From: Methanobacteriota archaeon
GTDB taxonomy: Archaea; Thermoplasmatota; Poseidoniia; Poseidoniales; Thalassarchaeaceae
Assembly: GCA_002716085.1 (NCBI GenBank)
Contig: PAYZ01000009.1
Coordinates: forward strand, 29,768 to 93,767
DNA: 64,000 nucleotides
Direction of reading: 5' to 3'
Below, in pieces: positions 42,635-51,128 of the stretch (position 1 is the stretch's first letter; the number at the start of each line of letters is the position of its first letter). The position numbers were made by a program, and so were the translations under genes. The notes below the pieces were generated by a model that was given only the letters and a program-made list of their open reading frames with translations, was not told where the DNA came from and searched no databases.

Positions 42635-45600
42635 ATGTATAACAAGAAAATGATTGCAATGATGCTTACCCTGAGCATGCTGGCGGCTAGCCTCGCCGGA
42701 TGCGCAGGGGACGAGGACCTAGAGGAGTACGACCCGGCAGCAGACTTGACTGCTGACATCGTCACTTCTGATTGGGATCCAATCCTCGCGAACCTGAACG
42801 ACGGAGAGATGTGTGACGCCATCATATCGGCAATGACCAAGACCGATGAGAGGGACCAGATCGTCGACTTCACCGTTGGCTACTATACCAGCAGCCAAGG
42901 AGTGATCGGCGGAACTGGAGTCGCTACGATTTCCGACGTCTCAGAACTGAATGCCGCTGGGGTGACAATAGGTGTCCAGTCAGGGACAACCTCTGACCTA
43001 TACGCCGATAGCGACCTGTCGATGGCAACAAAGACAGCTTACGCTGACTTCCCATCGGTGATCGCTGCTCTGGACAATGGCGACGTCATGTACGCCATGG
43101 GTGACTCGCCAGTGCTGGCCCTAGAGGGCACACTGATGACCACCTTCTCAGACGAGGTTTTCGGCCTCGCAGTTAGAGAGGATTCGGGAGAGCTCCTGGA
43201 CGCATTGAACGTGGCTATCGCAGCTATCGTAGACTCTGGGGAGTGGGACAACATCGCCATGGAGTGGGACCTCAAGGCCCCTCTGACTGACGACTCCACT
43301 GCTGATACCGCTACTGCATATCCAACGCCTAGCGATGGCAGCACCCTGACCAAGGTCCTGAACGCGGGATCCTTGAAGTTCTGCTCTGACACGTCATACC
43401 CGCCGTTCGAGAACCTCGACTCTGCTGGCGTCGCTGTCGGCTTCGATGTCGACATCGCCAACGCGCTAGTTGACGAGATCGCTGCTCACTACATGGGCAC
43501 AGCGAACCCGATGTTCGAGTATGTGGCTCCAGTGGTTGAGCCCGATGAGCCAGCAGGCCCGACTACAATCAAGCTCGGGTTCCTAAACGACGCTACGGGC
43601 CCGATCTCCGCCTTCGCGGGGGCCTTCACCTACTCGTGGGGGGCTGCTGTGGCAGACCTCAACGCAATGGGCGACGACTACGTCTTCGAGGTAGTAGAGG
43701 CAGATTCCGGCTGCGATGGAACAACCGCAGCCGCCGCCGCTCAGACCCTGGTCGACGCAGGCGTGATCGCTGTAGCAGGAGCAGCATGCTCCGGAGCAAC
43801 CATCGGTGCAAACGCAGTCCTCTCGGCTGCAGGCATCCCAATGCTCTCCTACGCGAGCACATCACCTGCTCTGTCCAATGACACGAACTACCCTCACTTC
43901 TTCAGGATAGTTCCAAGCGACAGCTACCAGTCCAACGTAATGTCCCAGATGGTCGCAGCAGACGGTCACACCAACCCTGCTGTTATCCACATGGTAAACG
44001 CATACGGATCCGGTCTGGCAGAAGCCTTCATCGGATACTGGAGCGGCGACATATGCCTACAGGCTGGATACGACGAGGCCGTTCAGCTAGACTTCTCCGC
44101 CCAGGTGCAAGCAGTAATTGACGCAGGCTGCGACTCAGTAGTCCTCGCTTCTTACTCCGCTGACGGTGCACTGATCGTAGAAACAATGGCTGGAATGGGA
44201 GCAACCCTCCCAACTTACAGCGCAGACGGAATGGCCGGTGACAACTCCCTGGACGACTACACTGCGCCCGCTGCAGCAAACGGACTACAGGTCACCAAGC
44301 CAGGAGCAGCTCCCGGAGCTAGCACTGGAGGTGCCTTCGCAGCCGCTTGTGCAGCTACAGATGCCTGCTCTGGTGGAATATACCAGAATGAGGCATACGA
44401 CGCCGTGATGATGCTCGGCCACGCTGCAATGCACGAAGCCGGGGCCAACATGTCCAACCACATCCAGATGACTGGTAACGCATACGCTGGAGAGAGCGGA
44501 ACTCACACCTTCCAGGCCAATGGAGAGGTTCCAGGACTCTACTACGACGTTTGCACCTACCACCACGTGCCTACTTACGACACGTACTTCAACTGCGACA
44601 GGGGATGGGACGCCACTCAGGGCATCCACACCGTAGCATGGGCAGGAACCACTGTAAAGATCGGATTCCTGAACGACGCATCCGGACCTATCTCGGTCTA
44701 CGCAGACGGATTCAGGGCCGCTTACACGATTGGAATGAATCTGGCTAACACCATCGGATACAGCAACGGAGTCCAGTTCGAGATTGTCGAGGCCGACTCT
44801 GGTTGCGACGGTACAGCCGGAGCCACTGCAGCACAGACACTTGTCGATGCAGGAGTTTGGGCAGTGGTCGGAGCAGCATGCTCCGGCGCTTCCATAGGCG
44901 CCAATGCTGTCCTCGCAGCCGCAGGGATCCCACAGATCTCCTACGCTAGCACTAGCCCAGCTCTGGAGAACGACACGAACTACCCAGGCTTCTACCGAGT
45001 GGTGCCCAGCGACGCCTACCAGGGCGCAGTGATGGCAGACATCGTTGCAGCTGACGGATACAGCAACGTCGCAGTGATCCACATGGTCAACGCCTACGGT
45101 TCGGGTCTGGCAGACACCTTCGTCTCCACGATAGGCTCCGCCAACATATGCACGCAGGTTGGGTACGACGAGACGACCACGACTGACTACAGCAGCATCG
45201 CTCAGGCAGTGATCGACAACGGTTGCGACTCGGTGATGATGGTCTCCTACGCAGCAGATGGCGGAATGATCATCGACGAGCTGGTGGGGAACATGCAATT
45301 CACCGGCCAGATCTACGGAGGAGACGGAATCGCAGAGGAAGGCCTAGGAGCAGACATGGCCGACAACTCCACTGTGGCTGGGATAATCGCATCCAAGCCC
45401 CACAACCCAAACCCAATGGGAGAAGTAGGCTACGTCTTCGCTGCACTCTGTGGCGCTAACCCGGCATGCGCAGGCGGTATCTACACCGCTGAGGCCTTCG
45501 ATGCGGTAACCATAGCTGCCTTCGCAGCCTTCACCTATCTAGCCAACAATGGCACCATATCATCAGAATTGGTGGTTGCCGGAACTGGCCAGGGATGGAA

Positions 45601-45769
45601 CGGAGCAAGCGGCGGAATCAACTTCCTTGCCAACGGAGACATAATCCCCGCAGGATTCTGCATAGGGGAGTTCACCGTCACCACAGCTGATGGAGTCAAC
45701 ACCCTCAGCTACGACTGTGCAAGGTACTGGGACCCAACGAACGGCGTTACTTCAGCAGTAACGGTCTGA
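42635..45769 (+). CDS. Three-part amino-acid receptor lipoprotein (permuted SBP-3 plus two LivJ domains)
   Basis: About 1044 residues from ATG 42635. MLAASLAGC is a signal peptide with lipidated C23. Residues about 40-210 look like the second part of a family-3 solute-binding domain (WDPILANLNDGEMCDAIISA, MTKTDERDQIVDFTVGYY). Residues about 232-290 look like its first part (LTKVLNAGSLKFCSDTSYPP, FENLDSAGVAVGFDVDIANA). The order is therefore reversed relative to the family, as in a circular permutation. Two LivJ-like type I binding domains follow at about 309-665 and 671-1044. They are clearly duplicates: both have IGFLNDA or LGFLNDA, VEADSGCDGT, GAACSGA and YASTSPAL. The fused permease and two ATPase genes follow directly, so this is the receptor of that importer. 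It may bind both polar and branched-chain amino acids; the ligands are inferred. Confidence 0.85.
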   Translation: MYNKKMIAMMLTLSMLAASLAGCAGDEDLEEYDPAADLTADIVTSDWDPILANLNDGEMCDAIISAMTKTDERDQIVDFTVGYYTSSQGVIGGTGVATISDVSELNAAGVTIGVQSGTTSDLYADSDLSMATKTAYADFPSVIAALDNGDVMYAMGDSPVLALEGTLMTTFSDEVFGLAVREDSGELLDALNVAIAAIVDSGEWDNIAMEWDLKAPLTDDSTADTATAYPTPSDGSTLTKVLNAGSLKFCSDTSYPPFENLDSAGVAVGFDVDIANALVDEIAAHYMGTANPMFEYVAPVVEPDEPAGPTTIKLGFLNDATGPISAFAGAFTYSWGAAVADLNAMGDDYVFEVVEADSGCDGTTAAAAAQTLVDAGVIAVAGAACSGATIGANAVLSAAGIPMLSYASTSPALSNDTNYPHFFRIVPSDSYQSNVMSQMVAADGHTNPAVIHMVNAYGSGLAEAFIGYWSGDICLQAGYDEAVQLDFSAQVQAVIDAGCDSVVLASYSADGALIVETMAGMGATLPTYSADGMAGDNSLDDYTAPAAANGLQVTKPGAAPGASTGGAFAAACAATDACSGGIYQNEAYDAVMMLGHAAMHEAGANMSNHIQMTGNAYAGESGTHTFQANGEVPGLYYDVCTYHHVPTYDTYFNCDRGWDATQGIHTVAWAGTTVKIGFLNDASGPISVYADGFRAAYTIGMNLANTIGYSNGVQFEIVEADSGCDGTAGATAAQTLVDAGVWAVVGAACSGASIGANAVLAAAGIPQISYASTSPALENDTNYPGFYRVVPSDAYQGAVMADIVAADGYSNVAVIHMVNAYGSGLADTFVSTIGSANICTQVGYDETTTTDYSSIAQAVIDNGCDSVMMVSYAADGGMIIDELVGNMQFTGQIYGGDGIAEEGLGADMADNSTVAGIIASKPHNPNPMGEVGYVFAALCGANPACAGGIYTAEAFDAVTIAAFAAFTYLANNGTISSELVVAGTGQGWNGASGGINFLANGDIIPAGFCIGEFTVTTADGVNTLSYDCARYWDPTNGVTSAVTV

Positions 45770-45783
45770 TTTGGTCACGTAAA

Positions 45784-45816
45784 GCAGTGCGGCGGGCAAC
45801 CTGCCCGCCGCACTGC
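45784..45816 (+). terminator. Perfect 15-pair hairpin between receptor and permease genes
   Basis: GCAGTGCGGCGGGCA, a three-base loop ACC, then the exact complement TGCCCGCCGCACTGC. It starts 15 bases after the receptor stop and ends 45 bases before the permease start. Such a strong GC stem can act as a partial terminator or as a 3' stabiliser that leaves more receptor mRNA than permease mRNA. Confidence 0.65.
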
Positions 45817-45860
45817 CCCAACAATTATCTCTGCCTTCTGGCAACGCGGCATGTAGCAAC

Positions 45861-48800
45861 ATGCTAGATGGGCCACGACAAAAGTTCTCCAGCCTGCCTA
45901 GGGGCTATAGAAGACTGATCATAGCAGCTCTCCTGTTCGCAGACTCCAACTTCCTGGGAACTCTAAACGGAGCAGGGGCGCTGAACCTCATCGACTGGGC
46001 AGTCAGGGACAAGCTCCCCAATGACATGGTCTGGCTACTACAATTGGTGGAGTCGATAATCTCGGCATTCATAGTAGTCAAGGTCGTCTTCGATGACTTG
46101 CCTAGCAGCTTCTACAGGACTACAGCAATACTCCTCTCTCCCTTCTTCATGGTCGCAACAACCTTCCTATCACTGGATTTCCTTCTACAGGGACAAGAAG
46201 CAAGCGCCTCGTTCACTCTGGATCTCGTATCAATCTCCACTGGGACCCTAATCTGGTCGTCTACCTACTTGGCAATCGCCATCGGCCTTACTCTCACTTA
46301 CAAGGTGCAGAGGTACGGAAACTTCGCACAATCCGAGCTATTCATGATTGGCATGTTCCTTGCTATGATCATGATTTGGAGCGATTTCCTGTTTCCTATG
46401 GCGAACCTGCAATCCTCCAAGGACGGGGTGTTAACTTGGTCAGTCCTCATTTTCACCATGATTTCCGCATTCATCCTCACTGGAATAGCAGGCGTCATCA
46501 TAGATAGACTAGTATTCCGTGGCTTCAGGGAGAAGAAGTCTAACCCCCAGGTTATGATGATCGCATCATTGGGAGTGGCTTTGATTCTCCGCTCACTGTT
46601 TTTCCTGAGATTCGGCAATGACAGGAACATCTTCGAACCAGAGGGCGACTGGAGGATGCCAACTCAGAGGTGGGAGCTCCCAACGACCAAGCTCAGGCTA
46701 AACCTCGGGGAACGCTCTTTGGAGGAAGGGAGAACTTACTCCCACTTCAACTGCGAGCAGACAGGCACAGACGAAGTCACGAGCGAGCCGATACTAGCCA
46801 GGATAGTTAGCGAATCGTCAAAACCGGTCTACGAGATCTACGACACAACAACCGACTGCATCACCCAGGCGACTACGAATTACCCATATCACAAGGGAGC
46901 AGTCCCATTCGTAATCTTCTCCTCCGTGCTGCTGCTATTGCTCCTCCTAAACAAGACCAGGTTAGGTAGGAGGATGAGGGCGGTTGCCGACAACCCCGAG
47001 CTAGCAGCAAGCAGCGGCATCAACGTGGAGGGGGTTCAGCTGACAAGCGCATTCCTCTCAGCTGGGATTTCAGGGATGGGCGGGGCAGTATTCGCCATGA
47101 CCCTGCGGTACAACCCAGAGACAGCTTTCGCACTCCTTCTTCCTTCATTCGCAATCATCGTCCTAGGGACAATCGGCTCAATACCCGGGGCGATCGTGGG
47201 CTCACTAGTCGTCGGATTCGTCAGGGCACTATCGTCACCAGTACTGATTGGGATCGGCCTCCCCCTCGGTAGATCGAACTACACTGCAATGGACGGCGTG
47301 ATGCCCTACATCTTCCTAGTGGCAATCCTCATGATAATGCCCCAAGGGATTGGTGATGCCTACGAGAAATGGAAGATTGACAGGCTGAGAAGAAGGAAGG
47401 CGCCAGTTCCCCAGGAGGAGGACGGCGTAGCCAAGGCTCTAGCAATTCTCCCTACCGGGGCCTTGGGCCTACACCATTGGTGGAGGAACAGGGGTCACAG
47501 GACCCAGACATTCTCCGCCATCGCAATCTCCTCCTACGTCATTCACAGGCTAGGGGCATTCGTCGGGAGGAACTCTTTCGCTGACGGAGCGTGCTCAGAA
47601 GCATGCGAATCAGACCCATTCGCGGAGACCAACCTCGCGGTCCTTACAGGGAGGAATGATGGAACTCTTCTCCTGGAGGACTCGCCCTTGGATCAGTCAA
47701 GCCTTCTGAGCCAGAAGAGCCCACCCAGCGACATCCCATTCGAAACCGAGCAGTGGCTATCGAATTCCATCTCGGAGATGCACGAGTCCTGGCTTAGCAT
47801 GATGAAATTCGAGATAGAGCTGGTTAACTTCATCGCCAACGTGGGTGAGCTGGTCTGGCCCCTAGTTCCTATCCTCCTCTGGGCGTACGCAATATTCGAA
47901 GTATTCGGGCCGTCAAGGAAAGCACACTCCATTCCGTTTTTTGCCCGATATCAAGAGTGGGCAAGCAGAGCCTCGGAGACCCTCTCAGCTAGAATCGGGG
48001 GGCTTAGAGTCCGTTGGGATGAATTCGGTAGAAAGCATCAAGACGCCATAGATGACATTGCTAAGAGGATTAGGAAACCTCTGACTTCCACTATGCAGGG
48101 TGCGTCGGATTGGGCTAGTAGGGCCTCCGAAAAGGCACTCGATACCCTCACCATGGGTTCAGAACGGCACAAGAGGGGCATCCAGATGTACGGTAGGGAG
48201 AGCAGCATCGGGTCTTGGATCCTGTTCTCGGTCCTGTTGCTGACTCTGATCATGTTCCTGGTTTGGCTTCCTATCGCAGAGTCGGACGACTTCAGATTCA
48301 AGAAGGTCCTACAAGTCTCGAACGTCCTACTTACCCTCTCAATATTCATTCTGATGGCCTTCTCTCTAAACCTCCATACCGGGTACACGGGAATGGTAAA
48401 CTTCGGTATTATCTTCTTCGTCTCAATAGGGGCCATCACGGTGGGCATTCTTACTGCCCCAGAGGATCTGCACGGCTATGGCTGGGGGATCCTTCCAGCC
48501 ACAATTGTCGGAATCGTTCTTGCCGGGATTTTCGGATGGGCCCTAGCATATCCGACTGCTAGGCTGAGGACTGATTACTTCGCAATAGTGACAATCTCCC
48601 TAGGTGAGATAGTAAGGGTCCTCCTAGGCGGCGAGCCTCTTCTCAGGGTCGGGTCAATTGGCCTTGGAATAGGTATTGCCGCATACCCCTTGCCATTGGA
48701 GAACTGGTGGTTCTGCGGGCCAAATGAGATTGGCCCTGGCACGCAATGGGCAGATCCCGCCGACTGCCGGGACGACGCTCTTCTGGTAGACTCACCGGCC

Positions 48801-49601
48801 TACCAAATGGGGGAAATCCTAAGCCTAGGTCAGCCAGCTCCTTACATGTTCATTCTTATGGTAATCTCGATAATCTCCGTGATTGTTGTATGGAAGATGC
48901 TGTCAACCCTGATTTCTTCTCCTTGGGGCAGGGTCCTGAAAGCGATAAGAGAGGACGAGGAGGTCGCTCAGCACCACGGTCATGACATCCTAACCCACAA
49001 GGCATCGAGCCTCGCGCTAGGCGCATCAATAGCTGGACTAGCAGGAGCGCTATGGGCTTGGAAGCTAACCGGTTTCGAACCCACATTCATGTCTCCAGCC
49101 AAATCCACATTCTTGGTCTGGGCCGCATTCATTATTGGAGGTGCGTCGAACAACAGAGGCATGATCGTGGGGGCATTCATCATCGTCCTAATGGAGTTCG
49201 TATTCAACGTCCTAGTTGCGGGCCAAAGCTCCCCAGACCTGCCTCTGCACTCTACCGCGCAGAGGATAGACGGCCTCTTCGAGTGGTTAGTCTCCAGTCA
49301 GTGGGAGGCATTCCAGGTATTCCTCCTAATGGCACTGGTGGGCTTCGCTATTAGATCCCAGAGAATCCTCGAGATAGGGGCCTCAGGTTGCGCAATCTTC
49401 GCCTTCACAGCTGTGGTTCTTGGAGAGAGGTCAATCAGAGAGTCCTTCCTTTTCGGTGAAATATCCGCGGACATGGTTTACGTCAAACTCCTGCTTGTAG
49501 GTTGTCTGATGCTTTTCTCCCTCAAGTTCAATCCCAAGGGACTCTTGCCAGAGGTTCCGAATAGGCCCCAGCGCCCAATAGGTGGTGATTGCTCTGAGTA
49601 G
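45861..49601 (+). CDS. livHM: Fused LivH-LivM branched-chain amino acid permease
   Basis: A 1246-residue membrane protein containing both permease subunits that are usually separate. Residues about 1-125 hold extra membrane segments. The LivH-like part covers about 126-520: GLTLTYKVQRYGNFAQSELF, then NPELAASSGINVEGV, GGAVFAMTL and GTIGSIPGAIVGSLVVG. A linker of about 250 residues follows, with one membrane segment near 655-680 and a charged amphipathic stretch (WASRASETLSARI and a near repeat WASRASEKALDTL). The LivM-like part covers about 780-1225: SLNLHTGYTGMVNFG, AYPTARLRTDYFAIVTISLGEIVR, and AIREDEEVAQHHGHD. Both halves carry extra extracellular loops with cysteine pairs. Two ATPases follow with overlapping ends. 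The ATG at 45861 is preceded by a 90-base spacer with a hairpin. Confidence 0.9.
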   Translation: MLDGPRQKFSSLPRGYRRLIIAALLFADSNFLGTLNGAGALNLIDWAVRDKLPNDMVWLLQLVESIISAFIVVKVVFDDLPSSFYRTTAILLSPFFMVATTFLSLDFLLQGQEASASFTLDLVSISTGTLIWSSTYLAIAIGLTLTYKVQRYGNFAQSELFMIGMFLAMIMIWSDFLFPMANLQSSKDGVLTWSVLIFTMISAFILTGIAGVIIDRLVFRGFREKKSNPQVMMIASLGVALILRSLFFLRFGNDRNIFEPEGDWRMPTQRWELPTTKLRLNLGERSLEEGRTYSHFNCEQTGTDEVTSEPILARIVSESSKPVYEIYDTTTDCITQATTNYPYHKGAVPFVIFSSVLLLLLLLNKTRLGRRMRAVADNPELAASSGINVEGVQLTSAFLSAGISGMGGAVFAMTLRYNPETAFALLLPSFAIIVLGTIGSIPGAIVGSLVVGFVRALSSPVLIGIGLPLGRSNYTAMDGVMPYIFLVAILMIMPQGIGDAYEKWKIDRLRRRKAPVPQEEDGVAKALAILPTGALGLHHWWRNRGHRTQTFSAIAISSYVIHRLGAFVGRNSFADGACSEACESDPFAETNLAVLTGRNDGTLLLEDSPLDQSSLLSQKSPPSDIPFETEQWLSNSISEMHESWLSMMKFEIELVNFIANVGELVWPLVPILLWAYAIFEVFGPSRKAHSIPFFARYQEWASRASETLSARIGGLRVRWDEFGRKHQDAIDDIAKRIRKPLTSTMQGASDWASRASEKALDTLTMGSERHKRGIQMYGRESSIGSWILFSVLLLTLIMFLVWLPIAESDDFRFKKVLQVSNVLLTLSIFILMAFSLNLHTGYTGMVNFGIIFFVSIGAITVGILTAPEDLHGYGWGILPATIVGIVLAGIFGWALAYPTARLRTDYFAIVTISLGEIVRVLLGGEPLLRVGSIGLGIGIAAYPLPLENWWFCGPNEIGPGTQWADPADCRDDALLVDSPAYQMGEILSLGQPAPYMFILMVISIISVIVVWKMLSTLISSPWGRVLKAIREDEEVAQHHGHDILTHKASSLALGASIAGLAGALWAWKLTGFEPTFMSPAKSTFLVWAAFIIGGASNNRGMIVGAFIIVLMEFVFNVLVAGQSSPDLPLHSTAQRIDGLFEWLVSSQWEAFQVFLLMALVGFAIRSQRILEIGASGCAIFAFTAVVLGERSIRESFLFGEISADMVYVKLLLVGCLMLFSLKFNPKGLLPEVPNRPQRPIGGDCSE

Positions 49602-50391
49602 CATAGCGCTGAAGGTGGATAGCCTCCGAAAGGAATTCGGAGGCCTAGTAGCTGTGAGGAACGTCACCTTCGAAGTAGAAGAGGGAGAGTTCGTCGGCCT
49701 CATAGGTCCAAACGGCTGCGGAAAATCCACCACATTCAACTGCATCAGCGGTCTACTTGACCAGACAAGTGGCAGCGTCGAGATGTTCGGCCAAGACGTA
49801 TCTGGACTCAGGCCAGACCAGATTCAGAACCTGGGAATGACTCGAACATTCCAGCACACCAATCTCTGGAGGCAGATGACAGTCATCGAGAACCTACTAG
49901 TGCCACCCCGCAATCAGTTCGGGACATCATTCAGAGAACTCCTCCAGTCCCTATTCATCCCCTATGGGAAGTCCGAGGAGGACCGACTAACCAGAGCATT
50001 CGAGGTTCTAGACCAGCTCGAGGTCCCTCACATGGCGAACAATCTCACCAGCGAGCTCTCAGGCGGCCAGAGCAAGCTAGTCGACATTGGCAGATCAATG
50101 ATGGGCGACCCCCGACTACTGCTCCTGGACGAGCCAGTAGCAGGGGTGGCAGGACCTCTAGCGATGAAGATCTTCAACAACCTTAGGAGGATCGTCGACG
50201 AGACAGGGATATCCATCCTAATCATCGAGCATAACATGGACTTCATCCTCAGGCAAGGTGTGGACCGAATCATCGTGATGAACGAGGGTCAGGTCCTCAT
50301 GCAGGGATCACCAGACGAAGTAAGATCGAACAGAGAGGTCATAGAGGCATACCTCGGAGCAGCTGGGGATCACCGGGGGGAAGAGGAATGA
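49582..50391 (+). CDS. livG: Branched-chain amino acid ABC transporter ATPase LivG
   Basis: A 269-residue ABC ATPase. GLIGPNGCGKSTTFNCISG is Walker A. LSGGQSKLVDIGRSMMGDPRLLLLDEP combines the signature and Walker B, and IIEHNMDFI is the H-loop. The spacing and the LRPDQIQNLGMTRTFQ block fit LivG. The start is GTG at 49582 or 49585, overlapping the end of the permease gene by 17-20 bases. The stop overlaps the livF start as ATGA. Translation of the three genes should be coupled. Confidence 0.93.
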   Translation: MVIALSSIALKVDSLRKEFGGLVAVRNVTFEVEEGEFVGLIGPNGCGKSTTFNCISGLLDQTSGSVEMFGQDVSGLRPDQIQNLGMTRTFQHTNLWRQMTVIENLLVPPRNQFGTSFRELLQSLFIPYGKSEEDRLTRAFEVLDQLEVPHMANNLTSELSGGQSKLVDIGRSMMGDPRLLLLDEPVAGVAGPLAMKIFNNLRRIVDETGISILIIEHNMDFILRQGVDRIIVMNEGQVLMQGSPDEVRSNREVIEAYLGAAGDHRGEEE

Positions 50392-51107
50392 CCAGGGTTC
50401 TTGAGGTAACAGGCCTCGAAGGTGGGTACGGGGCAGTCCAGATACTATACGGCATAGATATGCACGTCGATGAGGGCGAGTTTGTCACCATCATCGGGCC
50501 AAACGGATGCGGTAAGTCCACATTCATCAAAACCATATTCGGAATAGCCTCTTACTACAGTGGGGGTATTGAATACAGGGGTCAAGACGTTTCTGGATGG
50601 AGGACGGATCAACTAGTAAACAGAGGGATCGCTTATGTCCCCCAGGTTGACAACGTATTCCCATCACTCTCAGTGAAGGAGAACCTGCAGATGGGGGGCA
50701 ACAGCCTCTCACAGGGAGAACTTAACGAAAGGATCGAGAGATCGTTGGAGATGTTCCCAGACTTGAGAAACAGGGAACATGACCTAGCAGCATCTCTTTC
50801 CGGGGGTGAAAGGCAGATGCTCGCGATATCACGAGCGCTGATCTCTGACCCTAGGTTCCTCCTTCTGGACGAACCCACAGCCGCCCTCTCCCCTCTCTAC
50901 CAACAGCAGATCATCGAGAGCATAGACTCGCTTAGAGGACAGGGAATCACCATTCTGATAGTGGAGCAGAACGCAAGGCTGTCTCTAGCTAGGTCCGATA
51001 GAGGATACATAATGGCGAACGGGCAGATAGTCCACACTGGAGATGCAAAGCACATCCTCAGCGACCCAGAGATTGGAGAGTATTTCCTCGGCAACAAGGA
51101 CGATTGA
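50388..51107 (+). CDS. livF: Branched-chain amino acid ABC transporter ATPase LivF
   Basis: A 239-residue ABC ATPase. TIIGPNGCGKSTFIKTIFG is Walker A, YVPQVDNVFPSLSVKENLQMG is the typical LivF Q-loop block, LSGGERQMLAISRALISDPRFLLLDEPTAAL combines signature and Walker B, and VEQNARLSL is the H-loop. The ATG overlaps the livG stop by four bases and a GAGG lies just upstream. It is the last gene of the importer operon and is convergent with the hydrolase/HhH gene 21 bases away. Confidence 0.94.
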   Translation: MTRVLEVTGLEGGYGAVQILYGIDMHVDEGEFVTIIGPNGCGKSTFIKTIFGIASYYSGGIEYRGQDVSGWRTDQLVNRGIAYVPQVDNVFPSLSVKENLQMGGNSLSQGELNERIERSLEMFPDLRNREHDLAASLSGGERQMLAISRALISDPRFLLLDEPTAALSPLYQQQIIESIDSLRGQGITILIVEQNARLSLARSDRGYIMANGQIVHTGDAKHILSDPEIGEYFLGNKDD

Positions 51108-51128
51108 TCTAGAAAACTAGGAAACCAC

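Noticed and set aside
44285-45298. A 337-codon open frame antisense to the receptor gene
   Set aside because: It is a product of the GC-biased codon use of the sense gene. The translation is Cys/Val/His-rich without any domain, while the sense strand codes a clear LivJ domain.
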